Shown here: piece after piece, positions 45,225 through 56,634 of the stretch | How the letters are laid out: the number at the start of each line of letters is the position of its first letter | Numbering within the stretch: the first letter of the stretch is position 1 | NCBI GenBank assembly: GCA_026826555.1 | Contig: JAKSZT010054568.1 | Coordinates: 10,681,963 to 10,745,962 of the forward strand | DNA from: Tolypeutes matacus | Taxonomy: Eukaryota > Chordata > Mammalia > Cingulata > Chlamyphoridae | Direction of reading: 5' to 3' | DNA length: 64,000 bases | The notes under the pieces: model-generated | The model's input: the letters and a program-made list of their open reading frames with translations, nothing else | What the model was told of the DNA's origin: nothing | Database searches by the model: none | Made by a program: the position numbers and the translations under genes

Positions 45225-45480
45225 CTGAAGTACTGGATTAAGATCTTACCTCTACAGTCCCCGATACTTCCTGCTCACCCAGACACCCCAACTTTGTACA
45301 AACAGCTTCCTTGCCTTGAATAGCCCTTTCCTCTTCACCTGCCCCCCTGGCAAATGCCTCCTGATGCTCAGCTCTCCACGGCTGCTTTGTGGAGCCTGGT
45401 GAAGTTCTCCGAAATGACCGAGGAGTCCCCTCCTCTGCACTCCACCCCCTGGGCTTCTCTGTTTAGCAGATTTCCCACAG
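45225..45480 (+). mobile_element. L2-like fragment, sense
   Basis: 'ccttgaatagccctttcctc', 'cacctgcccccctggcaaat' and 'gctgctttgtggagcctggt' follow the L2 3' pattern but are diverged. Confidence 0.45.
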
Positions 45481-46435
45481 GACCCTAATTGCTTTGCTGT
45501 CTGCAAGGCAGAGCATAGCCGCTTGGATGCAGGCATCGTAACTTTCCACCCCAGGCCACACCAGCTGGCCAAGCCCTGGCATGCTTGTGGCAAGAACAAA
45601 GGGACTGCCTGGATTCGGAGGGGCAGGGCTCGCTGGGGGACGCACCCCGTAGCTTTCTGGGTGATGAGCATTTAGTTAAGGATCACCGCAAACCCCTGGG
45701 CCGCAGGGCCAGCTCCCTGCTGGGGGGGTTTGCTGGGCTAGAGAAGGCGCTGGGACAGGCGGGCCCTGAGCCAACCAGGGACCGTGTGCCGCCTGCCTCG
45801 GAGGAGCGGCAGCCACGCTGGCAGCGCCCAGGGCCCCGCGTGACAGCAAGCCGTGTGGAAAAGAAAAGCTTCCCCCAGTGGGCTGCACCGTCAGGTCGCC
45901 AGAGCCCGCGGGCGTGGCTGGCCCCGTGGGTCGTGCGCCCCGCGGGAGCCGCCCACACCTGGCCGGGGCGCGCCTTCTGCTGCCCCAGGGGCACCCACCT
46001 CCTCCAGAGGCCAGAGGTGACACGTGTCATTTAGGGACCTTCTTTCTCTCCAAAAGTCCGAGCACTTCACGAGGGGGCCTAGGAAGCCCAGGCACAAGAG
46101 CTCAGAAGGAAACCCCGCAGGGCTTCGCTGCAGCCCCCACACACCTGGCTCCTCTCCGCACAGCGCGCCCGGGAGTGCGAGGCCATCGCCGGGCAGGAGT
46201 GCCACGCACGCTCTCACCAAGGCCAACCGAACGCCACCGCCTCCAGGCTGGCCTCTCTGACCACTCCCGTCTCCGGGCCCTGCTCAGACGGTTAGGTCCA
46301 GACGAGTCGCCTCGGGCATCTCTGGTCCTGCAGGCGCGTGGCTCCGGGACTCGGAAGTCCCGCCTGTTCCGGGGGACGCCCACGCATTCTAAGCCTAGAA
46401 CTGCGGGCCCCAGCGCTCGGCCTGTGCGTTTCCTC
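45481..46435. other. GC- and CpG-rich region
   Basis: CpGs are frequent from about 45690 to 46430. Long open frames run on both strands at once, the largest 231 codons on +, but none shows a recognised domain. It could be an orphan CpG island. No promoter element or conserved exon was identified. Confidence 0.4.
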
Positions 46436-46490
46436 CCTGCCTGCCTTCTCTCCTCTCCTCTCCCTTCTTCCGCTTCCTCCTCCTGTGACT
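46436..46490. repeat. Pyrimidine-rich CT tract
   Basis: Low-complexity CCTTCT/CTCCTC sequence, imperfect. Confidence 0.7.
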
Positions 46491-46959
46491 ATCTCCTGGC
46501 CTCTTCTTCTTTTATAGTCGGTGTTAGGTTACATGCCGGCATTATAAAGGAAAACCCACAGCCCTTCTCTTGAGTAACTTTGTGTTTTAGATTTGCATTT
46601 TCCGTTTAGTTGCCTACGTCTGCTTTTGACGTTTATCGGTTCTGGCTTCTGGACCAATGTCCACCTCCTTGAAGGCAGACAACTGCTGCTCAGACTGGCC
46701 TCCGTCCTGAAAAGGCCCCAATCCCAGGTCTGCCCCTTACTCACACTGCCAGCCTGCACCAGCGCCCTGGCTCTGTGCCTCAGTGTGGCCGCCCCGGAGG
46801 AAGGGTGCTGGGGGGCCCTGACTAAGGTGCCGTGCGAAGCACTGGAGACCCTTCCCCAGGCCAAGGCGGCTCAAGCCCGGGCAGTTGGTCCCAGCATCAG
46901 GGAAGCAGGGCCTCAGGTGGTATGGACGCCGTCCGCTCTGCTTCTCATTTTGAAACTGT
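46491..46959. other. Unique DNA, nothing recognised
   Basis: No repeat recognised. Confidence 0.3.
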
Positions 46960-47790
46960 AGTTGAGCGATTTCATGCTATGCTGCCAAGTGATCATGTTT
47001 TTGTTTTTTAAAATTCCATTCAATGCTTTAGAACCCCCATTTTAAACTCTGAGGAGAGATCATTGATACAGTAACAAAGCACCATGCACTTAACAGATTG
47101 CAAAAAAATACAAAGCTAGGTTTTTTTTGACAGTGAGTTTACCACTCCAGTATTCTACAACTTCAACCCATTTTTAAATTTCTCATGTTAATTGAGATTG
47201 CTTTTCATTTGTGAAGCCCGAAGTAATCATTTGGAAAAACTTAGAATCTCCAAGAGCTGTAGTGGGACATGGGAGAGGATGCTGGCCTGCTATTGAAAAG
47301 CAGTACTGCGCTTCGGTGCCAGCTTTTCTGACGAACATGTGATCTTCGTAAAAATGATTTTACTCTGTCTCAGCTCGTTTCTTCATTACGCAATTAATGG
47401 GTTGGGTGAAGTGATCCACAAGGTCCTTTCTTGTTCTTAAGAAAAGAGCCAACTATGATTCTTATTAATTTAGTTACAAGTATTGGGGAAATGAAGACTT
47501 CAAGCAAGTAAAACAATTTCTTAATAAATTTTACAGAAGAATGAATATAATAACCTCATTATAGGTAGGAATGCTTAAAATGCTTGACAGGACCCTCGAA
47601 GAGCATGGATTTAGATACAAAAATTGATCGGCTAGTTGCAAACCGTTCATAAGTACTCATTAATGCACACTAGAGGAAATGCTTAAATCGCGTCCCTTAG
47701 ATTCTTGACAGGAGTAATAGTAAACCCCTTTAAAAACAATCCACCTGCAATTTACATCTGTTTTGCTAATTCAGCTTGTGCCACAGCAGC
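46960..47790. promoter_or_regulatory. Candidate conserved non-coding block 7
   Basis: About 800 bp of repeat-free, AT-rich sequence with words such as 'catgttaattgagattgctt' (near 47186) and 'ctgcaatttacatctgtttt' (near 47745), and no open frames. It is among the longest repeat-free AT-rich blocks in the window. Regulatory role is inferred from texture. Confidence 0.32.
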
Positions 47791-47794
47791 ATCT

Positions 47795-48025
47795 CACCAT
47801 GGTTCAGGACGCAGCACTGGCACAGGCTCTGGGTTCAAATCCTGGCTCTGTCGCCTACAGCCTGTGTGACCTTACTTGTCACTCAGCCTCTATAGCGTGA
47901 GTGTCATCCACGTACTCAAGTCCTAAGGCTGTGATGAGGATTAAATGAAGCATTACACTTAAATATTGCCTAGTGCAGAGGAAGCATTCAAGATGTGCTA
48001 TGTAAATATTGTAGCTTCATTTTAG
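47795..48025 (+). mobile_element. MIR SINE, sense, near full length
   Basis: Complete order: 'ggttcaggacgcagcactgg', 'ggttcaaatcctggctctgt', 'gcctgtgtgaccttacttgt', 'gatgaggattaaatgaagca' and a 3' 'gcctagtgcagaggaagcat'. Confidence 0.85.
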
Positions 48026-48073
48026 TGATTAACTTTAATATGATCTATATTCTTATATCAAACTGCAGTCTTG

Positions 48074-48823
48074 TGATGGTCGAGTTTGTGTGTCAACTTG
48101 GCCAGGTGATGGGATGGTATCCAGTCATCTGGTCAAGGAAGCACTGGCCTGATTGCTACTGTGAGGATATTTCATGGATTTAAATCATCAGTTGATTGCA
48201 TCTACAATCAACAAAGGAGATTGCCTTCAGCAATGAGAGAAGTCTTCTCATCCAATTACTTGGAGGCCTTAAAGGGAGAACTGATGATTTCAGCAGTCAG
48301 AAAGAATTTCTAGTTCTACTTCAGCCAGCCAGCTTCTGGGGAATTCATTGAAACCGTCATCGGAGTTCCCAACTTGCAGCCTGCCCAGTGGAATTCAGAC
48401 TTGCCATTCCCCAAGATTGCATGAGCTAATTCTTATCAATTCCTATAATCTCTTTCTATATTACTATAATGAAAATATATGAAATCATTATACACTTTAT
48501 TTTCAGAGAACTGTTAGATTACAGAAAAGTTACATCAAAAGTATAAGGGATTCCCTTATTACCCCCACCCTCCACATACGCATTATTCACATCTTACATT
48601 ACTGAGGTACCTTAGTGACAACTGAGGAACTAAATGGAATCACTGCTACTAATGAAGGTCTCCAGTTTATGGTTTACACTTTGCACTGTGCAGTTTATAG
48701 GCTCTGACAAATGCATAGTGTCATGTCTCTGTCACTGCAGCCTCAAACAATTCCAATGCCCTAACATGGCCTGTGATATATAAATATATGTTACATATGC
48801 CGGTTTTGTTTCTGACTAATACA
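48074..48823 (+). mobile_element. ERVL-type LTR (MLT2-like), sense, interrupted
   Basis: Starts TGATGG with 'gtgtgtcaacttggccaggt', 'atcagttgattgcatctaca' and 'attgcatgagctaattctta', and stops near 48486. Its 3' end returns at about 48776-48823 with a TATATA-rich stretch, 'ttttgtttctgactaataca'. The interruption is an antisense L1 3' UTR fragment. Just downstream (48824-48845) the sequence weakly resembles a leucine-tRNA primer-binding site, so this may be the 5' LTR of a broken provirus. Confidence 0.68.
48487..48775 (-). mobile_element. L1 3' UTR fragment, antisense, inside the LTR
   Basis: 'tttattttcagagaactgtt', 'cccttattacccccaccctc' and 'cttacattactgaggtacct' resemble antisense xenarthran L1 3' UTR. 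The sequence sits between the two halves of the ERVL-type LTR. Boundaries are approximate. Confidence 0.55.
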
Positions 48824-50394
48824 AATCTGATATTCATAACTGAAGTTTTATCCTTATAACGTGCATGGCCTATTGAAGCTACTCAGATTGTTGGAGTTTT
48901 CTTTTCTTTTTTTTTAATTCAAACTGTATTTCAAATTAAAAAAAAAAAAAATTAACAGAAAAAGGCAGCTCAACAAGTTATGGAAGTATTACTCCTAAAA
49001 AGTTCTGTCCAGGCTTTTATCTCATTTAATCCTAACAACAAACTCACTTGTTGCTCTAGTGTTCCGAAGGATACGCAGAGGAGCACAGATTAGTTAAGTG
49101 GCATGGCCAAGTTCTCCTTATTAGTGAGAGGACTGAAGAAGAGAAAAAATGCTTCATCCTATCATATCTCACACAGCCAAACTGCATATTCTTTTTCTTC
49201 TGACCTTAGCGTCAATGCAAACACCTTCTTAGCTTTTGCTACAATACTTTACAGTGTTGTTAACTATAGCCTAAAAATTACATCAGTTAGATTTTTTCCC
49301 ATGTATCACCACATTCTTAACACTTGTAGAAGAACATTCCTGTGTTTATATTATTAGCCACAGTCGTCATCTACTGCCAAGATCATTGTTATACATTCCC
49401 TATATTATACTCCAGCTGAACTCCATCTAACATTAATCTCCCTAGACTGCTTGTTTTAGCCACAATCACATCCATAAATCAAAGTGTTTCTTACATTCGT
49501 TATAATGTGCTACCATAAAGTCCATCCATCACCACATATTCACATTTGACCTTATTAAAGAGTCTACATATATCCAGCACCATCTCCCCTTCTCATCCCA
49601 CATTCCATCTTTCACCAACCTACGCTTCATAGTCCAACTTCCTAAGTCTGCTCATTGTATCTAGTTCACATTAGTGAGCCCATACAATATTCATCCTTTT
49701 TTGTCTGGCTCATTTGACTCAACCTAATATCCTCAAGGTTCCTCCATGTTGTCATGTGCTTCCTCAATTGATTTCTTCTCACAGCTGAATAATATTCCAT
49801 TTTACGTATATGTCACATCTTGTTTATCCATTCTTCAGTTGACAGAGACTTAGGTTGTTAACATCTTCTAGCAATTGTGCATAATGCTATGGTGAACATC
49901 AGTGTGCAAATATCTGTTCGAGTCCTTGCTTTTTGTTCTTCTGAATATATTCCTAGTAGCAGGATTGCCAGATCATATGGCAGTTCTATATTTAGTTTCC
50001 TGAGGAACTTCCAAATCATCTTTCACAGAGGCTGCACCATTCTTCATTCCCACCAACAGTGAAGGACTGTTCCTATTTCTCCACGTCCTTTCCAGCACTT
50101 GTAGTTTTCTGCTTTTTAATAATGGCCATTCTGTATAGTATGAGATGACATGTCATTTTAGTTTTGATCTGCATTTCTTTAATAGTTAGTGACGTTGAAC
50201 ATCTTTTCACGTGTCTTTTGGCCATTTGTATTTCCACTTTGGAAAAATGTCTCTTCAATTCTTTTGCCCGTTTTTTAAATTGGGTTGCTTGTTCGTCGTT
50301 GTGTGGTCTCTTTATATAAGATAGAGATCAATTCCTTAACAGATATGTTGTTCCTGAAAAATTTTTCCCGTTGAGTTTGCTGTCTTTTCACCTT

Positions 50395-50578
50395 TTCCCC
50401 CCTATCTTGTTAGGTTATCATCTTCTTGGTGCCTCTCCGTGCTGCATGGGGGCCTGTGCCTCTCTGCATCAGTCTGGGACGCCTTTTTACATTTACTTAC
50501 CAGGAGGTCTTGGGGATCAAACCTGGGTCCTCCACATGGTAAACGGGAGCCCAGTTGCTTGAGCCACAGCCGCTTCCC
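50395..50578 (-). mobile_element. DAS-SINE, chimeric type, 12-bp TSD
   Basis: TCTTTTCACCTT is repeated exactly at 50383-50394 and 50579-50590. On the minus strand the element has a tRNA-like head (about 50578-50504) with A-box 'gtggctcaagcaactggg' and a B-box close to GGTTTGATCCC. A further 110 bp of unrelated body lies downstream. Published DAS-SINEs comprise tRNA-Ala monomers, dimers and chimeras with an extra domain. This copy fits the chimera class with a shortened body. Confidence 0.85.
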
Positions 50579-50932
50579 TCTTTTCACCTTCTTAACAAAA
50601 TAATTTGAAATACAAAAGTGTTAATTTTGAGGCAGTCCCGTGTATCATTTTTTCTTTTGTTGTCTGTGCTTTGGGTGTAAGGTCTAAGAAACCACCACCA
50701 ACCACATGATCTTGAAGATGTTTCCCTACGTTTTCTTCTAGGAGTTTTATGGTTCTAGCTTTTATATCTAGGTCCTTGATCTGTTTTGAATTAAATTTTC
50801 TATAAGGTTTAAGACAAGGGTCCTTTTTCTTTCTTTTAAACGTGGATACCCAGTTTTCCATGTACCATTTGGAATAGGCTGCTCTGACCCGCAGAGTGGG
50901 TTTGACAACCTTGTCAAAAATCACTTGACCAT

Positions 50933-51023
50933 GGGAAACGGATGTGGCTCAAAAGGTTCGGCGTCCGTCTACCATATGGAGAGACCGGGGTTCGATCCCC
51001 GGTACCTCCCGGTTAAAAAAAAA
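50933..51023 (+). mobile_element. DAS-SINE monomer, 17-bp TSD
   Basis: A 17-bp direct repeat beginning AAAAATCACTTGACC flanks it at 50916-50932 and 51024-51040. The element is a tRNA-like unit of about 76 nt with A-box 'gtggctcaaaaggttcgg', a perfect B-box GGTTCGATCCC (50991-51001) and an A-rich tail. It is nearly tRNA-like in both promoter boxes, suggesting a young subfamily. It is inserted in the antisense L1. Confidence 0.9.
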
Positions 51024-51640
51024 AAAAATCACTTGACCATTGCTGTGAGGTTCTATTTCCAAACCCTTAGTTCAATTCCATTGGTCAATCTGTCTGTCTT
51101 TATGTCAGTACCATGCTGTTTTTACCACTATGGCTAGATAATATGCTGTAAAGTCTGGAAATGAGAGTCCTCCAACTTGGTTCTTCTTTTTAAAGATATT
51201 TTTGGCTATTTGGGGACCCTTAACCTTCCAGATAAAATTGATAATTGGCTTTTCCGATGCTACAAAGAATGATATTAGGATTTTTATAGGGATTATGTTA
51301 AATCTATAGATCAGTTTAAGTAGAATTGACATCATAATGATATTTAGTTTTTCAATCCATGAACACGGAATGTCCTTCCATTTATTAGATCATCTTTGCT
51401 TTCTTCTAGCAATATTTTATAGTTTTCTGAATACAGGTACTTTTTGTCCTTGGTTAAATTCATTCCTAAATATTTGATTCTTTTAGTCACAACTGTAAAT
51501 GGATTTTTTTTCTGAATTCTTCCTCAGATTTATTATTAGTAATGTATAGAAATGCTGTTGATTTTTGTGTATTAATCATATCCTGCCACTTTGCTGAAAT
51601 CATCTATAAGTTCTCATAGTTTTGTCATGGGAACACTTGC

Positions 51641-52340
51641 ATTATCTTGAGGGTTCTCATTCAGTAATTAGACCTGATTACTATATAGAGTGATTCATTA
51701 CTAATATTCTGGGTGTCACTCTCGATTCTGCTAACAAATCAAGAAGGTCTTGAAGGGAATGAAGAAGTTTTGCATGCATCCTACCATGAATGGCTCAATA
51801 TTAATCAGGTAAAGTCCTCTTGATTGGCTAGGCTATGCAGGATCCCTTTTCTGTGGAAGGATTTGGAAAGAGGCATCTGGCCAGAACAAGGCTACATTCT
51901 GGGCAGGACTTAGAGCCGAATATCCTACTTGAGATTTAGTACATCTGGGACTAGAAGAGAGAGTAATATGACTTGTAAAGGAAGCAAGTGGTAGTGATCC
52001 TGAACTGAAAAGTCTCATCCAAGCCATCAAAGTGACTGAAGCCAAGCGACAAAATCAAATGGGGATCAAGGGATATACTTACTCAGCAAAACGGGAATGA
52101 GAGCTCCCTTTCATGTTGTGAATTAATTCAGCCTCGTCAATGCTGCCTAGTTTCTCTCTGGCACCCAAGCTACCAACTCTACATGGCAGCCTCGTTTGCT
52201 TGAAAGAAAGTCCAATTTCCAGACCGTGGAGAAGCTGCCCACCTGACTGACTGGCCTCAGCCAGAGGACTGCTGAGTGAGCTGGGGAGGCCATGCCAAGG
52301 GGACTGGCTCTGTTCAGGTCCCATCCTTTAAACGATGATG
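51641..52340 (+). mobile_element. Possible ERVL internal remnant
   Basis: Unrecognised sequence that follows the antisense L1. Upstream, the MLT2-like LTR at 48074 is in the orientation of a 5' LTR, so this stretch may be internal retroviral sequence displaced by the L1. No coding frame of a retroviral gene can be read, and the assignment is positional only. Confidence 0.25.
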
Positions 52341-53094
52341 TTTCTCTCAGCTACTTCCATCAGAGTAACAAGAAAATGTCTGACCCTGCTATATTCAAAC
52401 TTACACATCTTGCTTCCTGAAAGTTTCTGAATAGTTCTTTGAATTGAAGCTTTTATAAAATCAACAAAAGATAGATAAGTATTTACTCAAAATAACAGGA
52501 GGCATCATTTATAATTATTAAGCTATTTTTTATATAAATATATAAAGAATATTACAAAATATGTTTTTCACTAGAGCACAGTGATACTGTTAACAATGAA
52601 ATACTCTTTAGTAGAAAAGTGGCTGAAAGGCATTTATCTCTTACCTGGTCCTTTCTAGATTGTCACCTTCTTTACCTGGTTCAAGTCTTTGTTTTATGCT
52701 CTTCCATGATCCACACTGATCTATTTTGTACTAGCAAATATTTTCAGAAAAATTTCTATCACTCCATCTGTCTTACTCTCTTAGTCTATCTCTGCCCAAG
52801 TATAGGTAAATATTCATTACTGGTATAATATATTTTTATATTTTGTTATTGATATCGCTATTTTATGTTGCACACACAAAAAAGAACAAACTAGAAATCC
52901 TACAGCTTTCAAAAGGAATATTTGTCTCTATGCAAATATGCCAACTCTAAAGCTCATTCTCCTGGTCTGGTGGAGTTGGAAGTATTCTATAGGATGAGCT
53001 GGATTTTCAAGAGAAAACACCTCCTGTGTGTGGTCTACATAGAAAAAAGATTTATTCCTTCATCCACTAATTAATTAATTCACAAACATGATTT
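52341..53094. other. AT-rich unique DNA
   Basis: No repeat recognised with confidence. 52600-52860 has a vague L2 3' likeness. Confidence 0.3.
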
Positions 53095-53220
53095 GAATAC
53101 CTAATATCTAATAATATTATCTACCTTATGGGATAATTGAAAAAATCAGATGAGGTAATGCCTGCAGATAGAATTTTGAAGGATTAAGATGCGCTAATGG
53201 TGATTGCTATTATTACATTT
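53095..53220 (+). mobile_element. MIR 3' fragment, sense
   Basis: 'attatctaccttatgggata', 'cagatgaggtaatgcctgca' and 'gctaatggtgattgctatta' match the MIR 3' region. Confidence 0.6.
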
Positions 53221-53609
53221 TATACAAACACATATGTGTAAACATACACATATTCACATGTGTGAATTGTGGTTTGGGATAACTCTGAGCTTCTGAGAGG
53301 AAAATATCTTGGGAAAAATTTGAAGGCAGCTGAGGAGATAATGGGCATGACGTAGGAGGTGAAGAGAATGCCATGGTCCCCTGGCACAGGTGGACAGGGT
53401 GAATGTGTACTGAGAAACACCCAGTCCAACAGATGGAGCAGAGACACGTGGGAAGAATGAGAGGAGGTGTGTGCGGGGAGCTGGTGACAGTGTGCTGAAG
53501 GCTAGGACATGTGGGCTGCACGGGCAGGAGGTGCAGTGGGTGGCGAGTACGGTAGGAACATGGGTCTATGGTGTTTAGAGCAAGAGCAAATCCTGTAGAA
53601 TACTAAACC
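53221..53609. other. Unique DNA, nothing recognised
   Basis: Purine-rich, possibly a highly decayed antisense L2, but not firm. A CA/TG-rich stretch lies at 53224-53262. Confidence 0.3.
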
Positions 53610-53735
53610 TCACACACTCATCCCGCTGGTGAGGAAGCAAGGCTCCTGAGAGGTTAAGGGATTTCTTCCTAGTCGAAGCCAGTGTCAGTTGCAGAACTGA
53701 GATTCCAACTGGAGAATTCTAACTTGTAAAGTTTT
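53610..53735 (-). mobile_element. MIR fragment, antisense
   Basis: 'ggtgaggaagcaaggctcct', 'gagaggttaagggatttctt' and 'gcagaactgagattccaact' match antisense MIR. Confidence 0.65.
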
Positions 53736-53879
53736 TAGTATTTTAACATTTCTTCATACTTTCTTGCAGGAAAAAAAGAAATGAAAGTCTTTACTCAATT
53801 CTAATCATAACTTGAGAATAAGTTTAATGCAAGAATATATTTATATTATTGCTTTTGTTAATTCCTATTTGGTGCAGCC

Positions 53880-54740
53880 CTCCAATGTTAATGTCTATCA
53901 GGGCCCTTAGGCCTGTGTTCTTCAGGCTGGACCTTGACTAATGAATGGGCATCAGGCTAGCAAATGTGGGAGGAGGCTGGTCCCGTAGAAGAAATAAGAA
54001 ATGCTTGGAACCCTGGGCCAGCATGGCCAGAAGAGCAAAATACAAGATAGGCTGAGGTAGGAAGAGGCCGACCATGGGAACCCTTCTAGGACTTTAGACT
54101 TTACCTCATGGTATTTTAAAGCAAGAGGGCTTGGAATCAGTTTTAGTTTCAAAAGAATCATTCTGGCTGCAATATAGAGGAAGAAATGGAAAGGGACAAG
54201 AATAAAGGCAGGGAGACCAGATGTTCGCTACAACAACTTTGGCAAGAGATGTAGGGGACTGAATTAAGGGTGTAAAATGCTGGGGTTTAGTTACCAGTTG
54301 CATGGGCATAGGAGGGTATAACAGTAGTTTAGTGCACAGATTTCTATTTTCGTTGCCTAGGTAGACAGTGATACTGCTGAGTAAGATTAATCCAGGAGGA
54401 GGAATTAGTTGGCATGGTGTATGTGCACACGTGTGTGCATATGTGTGTGCATGTGTGTGAGAGATGAACTGAGACTTAGAGTTGCTGTGTCTGAGATATC
54501 TCCAGGTTACTATGTCCTGCAGGAAGTTGAAGTAGGAAGGTGGCCTAGGTCTGGAGCTGAGAGGGGACAGCTGGGCTGGATATGGAGACTCTGGTGTCAC
54601 TAGCACTTAGAGGCAGCTGGAAGTAGGAAGAGTGGGGCTGAGCATTCTAAGAACAAAGAGGCAGAGAGAAGAGATTGAAGGTCAGGTTAAGTGGCTTCTG
54701 CATTTGAACTGACAAACCAGAAACTTTAGATGTTCATTAC
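53880..54740 (-). mobile_element. L2 LINE, antisense
   Basis: Antisense L2 order: 'catggccagaagagcaaaat', 'aatcattctggctgcaatat', 'gcagggagaccagatgttcg', 'gatatctccaggttactatg' and 'aggtctggagctgagagggg'. A GT microsatellite is embedded. A minus-strand frame of 166 codons exists here but is an L2 relic. Confidence 0.7.
54417..54465. repeat. GT-rich microsatellite
   Basis: Interrupted (TG)n with CACAC and CATG breaks, inside the antisense L2. Confidence 0.8.
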
Positions 54741-55224
54741 TGACACAACCTTCAGATGTTTTCTCAGTGGGAAGGCTTTGGCTGACATCAAAGTGTTAGT
54801 GCCAGGAGCTAGATTTATTCCATAAAGAAATTCTTCCCGAAGCAGGGAATTCTTGGCTCTGTCATGGGACTGTGTGTGCTCAGTCTCCAGCAACTCCTGG
54901 AAGTTAGTAGTTTGAAATACATTCAGGCTGCTAGGATTTAGAGTGTTGTCTCAACTAGTATTTGGGATGGAAAGAACTTTGGAACATACAGGTAGATAAG
55001 CATTCTTGAGCCTCATAGCTAGTCCTCTGTTCTGGTCTGAAAGGGCTTGGCAGTTTGATCTCCAGGTTTTCTTATGACCCAAAGTGGGATTTTTACCTTT
55101 GAAAGGTAAGGAGGTAGAGACCAAATAACTTATCCTTTCATCCTACCCCAGAAGTAAAGGACATGGGAGTGTTTGAGTTTCCTGGCCTGTCTTCCTTCCT
55201 CTTCCCTTTCCTCACCTATAAAGT
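54741..55224. other. Unique DNA, nothing recognised
   Basis: No repeat recognised. Confidence 0.3.
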
Positions 55225-55375
55225 ACACCTACGATGCTCCAGGTACTGTGGTGGGGCCGAGGTAAATATGAGCACAGTCTTGGCCAGTGAGGAGTGTGAC
55301 CTACTAAGGAGGATGATCAGGAAAGCACACATGTGCAGGGACATGTGCAAGGTGCTTTCTAGAGATGTTACTTTG
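55225..55375 (-). mobile_element. L2-like fragment, antisense
   Basis: 'atgctccaggtactgtggtg' and 'gaggtaaatatgagcacagt' with 'gtgacctactaagg' resemble the antisense L2 end. Confidence 0.4.
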
Positions 55376-55419
55376 GTGTCCCCCCGAAACCGTCCATTCT
55401 GGCACTTTCCTCCTTGCAT

Positions 55420-55850
55420 GATTTCTTCTCACCTTGACTCTGGGCTTGGCCACATGCTTAGCTTTGATCAATAGGACATTGATAAGTACAATAAGCATCT
55501 GCCCATTGACTCTTGTCTTCTTACAATGCTCCCTCTTGAAATCTTGCAGCCATTGTGTGAGGAAGCCCAAGCAGCCACACGGAGAGGCCCCTTTGGGGAG
55601 TGTTGAGGCCTCTAGCCCACAGACGCAGCTGAACTTGGCTGGGTTGATTCACTGCTGGTGGCCAGTACCAACTGCCAGCCGTGGAGAAGAGGCATCTGTG
55701 CCCTCCAGCTGTCCCAGGGCCACAGCCAACCTTGTGTGAAGCAGGAGAACTGCTTGGCCAACAGTAGAATTAGGAGAAATAATACTTGATTTAGTTTGCA
55801 GCCACTAAGGTTTTTATGGTTTGTTACTATTAGGTAACTGAAACAGGGCC
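55420..55850 (+). mobile_element. Probable LTR, family uncertain
   Basis: 'ctttgatcaataggacattg', 'cagccattgtgtgaggaagc', 'cagtttgcagccactaagg'-like text and the terminal 'ggtttgttactattaggtaa' with 'ctgaaaca' follow the order of a mammalian ERV LTR. I cannot name the family. Confidence 0.5.
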
Positions 55851-55879
55851 CAAAGTTTCTTGATAATGGCTCTTCCCAT

Positions 55880-56400
55880 CACCGAAGCCCCTTGCGCTGC
55901 TCTTTCTTCCTTCCTTCTTATGATTACTCACTCGCCAAGTCATGCCCATGCTACGTTCTGACTGTCTCTTACCTCCTTCCTCCATGTCTTCACCTATTCC
56001 TATCTTCATCACTTTTTTTCCTGGGTGACTACTGCAGCCCCCTTAATGGGTTCTCTTCCAAGTCACCTTTCCCACACCTTTTAGATCAGGTGTTCTCAAC
56101 CGTGGCACCACTGACATTTTCGACTGGATCATCCTTGGTTGTAGGGAGCTGGCCTGGACATTGTAGGATGCTCAGCAGCATGCTTGGCTTCTTCTTACTA
56201 GATGCCAGCAGCACCTTCCAGTTGGGATAACCAGAAATATCTCTCGATACTGCCAAATGTCCTTTGGGGGCCAAAATTGCCTCCAGTTGAGAACAGCTAT
56301 CCAATGCTCTATCTAAAACCGGATTCTTCTATTTGTCTTTTCAAAAACCCTTTGATGGTTACCCATTATCTTTGGTTGTGTCCCAGATCAATCCCACCTA
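55880..56400 (+). mobile_element. L2 LINE fragment, sense, split by MER20
   Basis: The left part has 'ggtgactactgcagccccct' and 'aatgggttctcttccaagtc'. L2 resumes after MER20 with 'ctatctaaaaccggattctt' and 'aaccctttgatggttaccca'. Reading across the MER20 keeps the L2 order. Confidence 0.65.
56087..56300 (-). mobile_element. MER20 hAT element, near full length
   Basis: Reads as MER20 in antisense: a terminal 'caggtgttctcaaccgtggc', 'cactgacattttcgactgga', 'cattgtaggatgctcagcag', 'actagatgccagcagcacct', 'tgccaaatgtcctttggggg' and a closing 'cagttgagaacagc'. MER20 is a non-autonomous DNA transposon about 220 bp long. An 8-bp duplication is not clear. Confidence 0.85.
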
Positions 56401-56634
56401 TGAAGAGGAATGGATGGTAGGGGAGGGGAACAATGTTTTGGATGTCCTCATCTCAATCCTGATCCAAAATCAGGAGCTCCGTTTGATTGCTCTATCTTTA
56501 TGTCCTTAGGCAGAGGATGTCAGAAAGTTAAAGAAAAGCACTTCATGTAAATATACAAGAGCTTTTAAAAAAAATGTTTGTATCATATTTACTCTGACCC
56601 ACAGAAGACATCTTTCCACCTTCGCCAATGGCTA

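Larger units (their letters stand above)
48890..51640 (-). mobile_element. L1, antisense, about 2.5 kb plus two SINEs
   Basis: Starts with a T-rich run (48902-48920) as a reversed tail, then a long 3' UTR with 'ggctcatttgactcaaccta', and an ORF2 3' part. Antisense ORF2 landmarks include 'attcttcagttgacagagac', 'ccatttgtatttccactttg' and 'ctgtctttatgtcagtacca'. The minus-strand frame 50592-50924 contains the conserved C-terminal ORF2 stretch (NSKQIKDLDIKARTIKLLEE). It is 5'-truncated near 51640 and interrupted by DAS-SINEs at 50395 and 50933. Frame is broken, so it is inactive. Confidence 0.85.

Noticed and set aside
45878..46573. 231-codon frame on the + strand in CpG-rich DNA
   Set aside because: Several frames on both strands are open at once; no domain, and it continues into low-complexity CT sequence.
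50592..50924. Minus-strand frame as a functional gene
   Set aside because: It is a remnant of L1 ORF2; the element is truncated and broken by SINEs.
50933..51023. A functional tRNA gene
   Set aside because: Both promoter boxes are intact, but the unit has an A-rich tail and target duplications, so it is a SINE.
54106..54606. 166-codon minus-strand frame
   Set aside because: It lies in an antisense L2 and its His-Thr-Ala repeat comes from a GT microsatellite.
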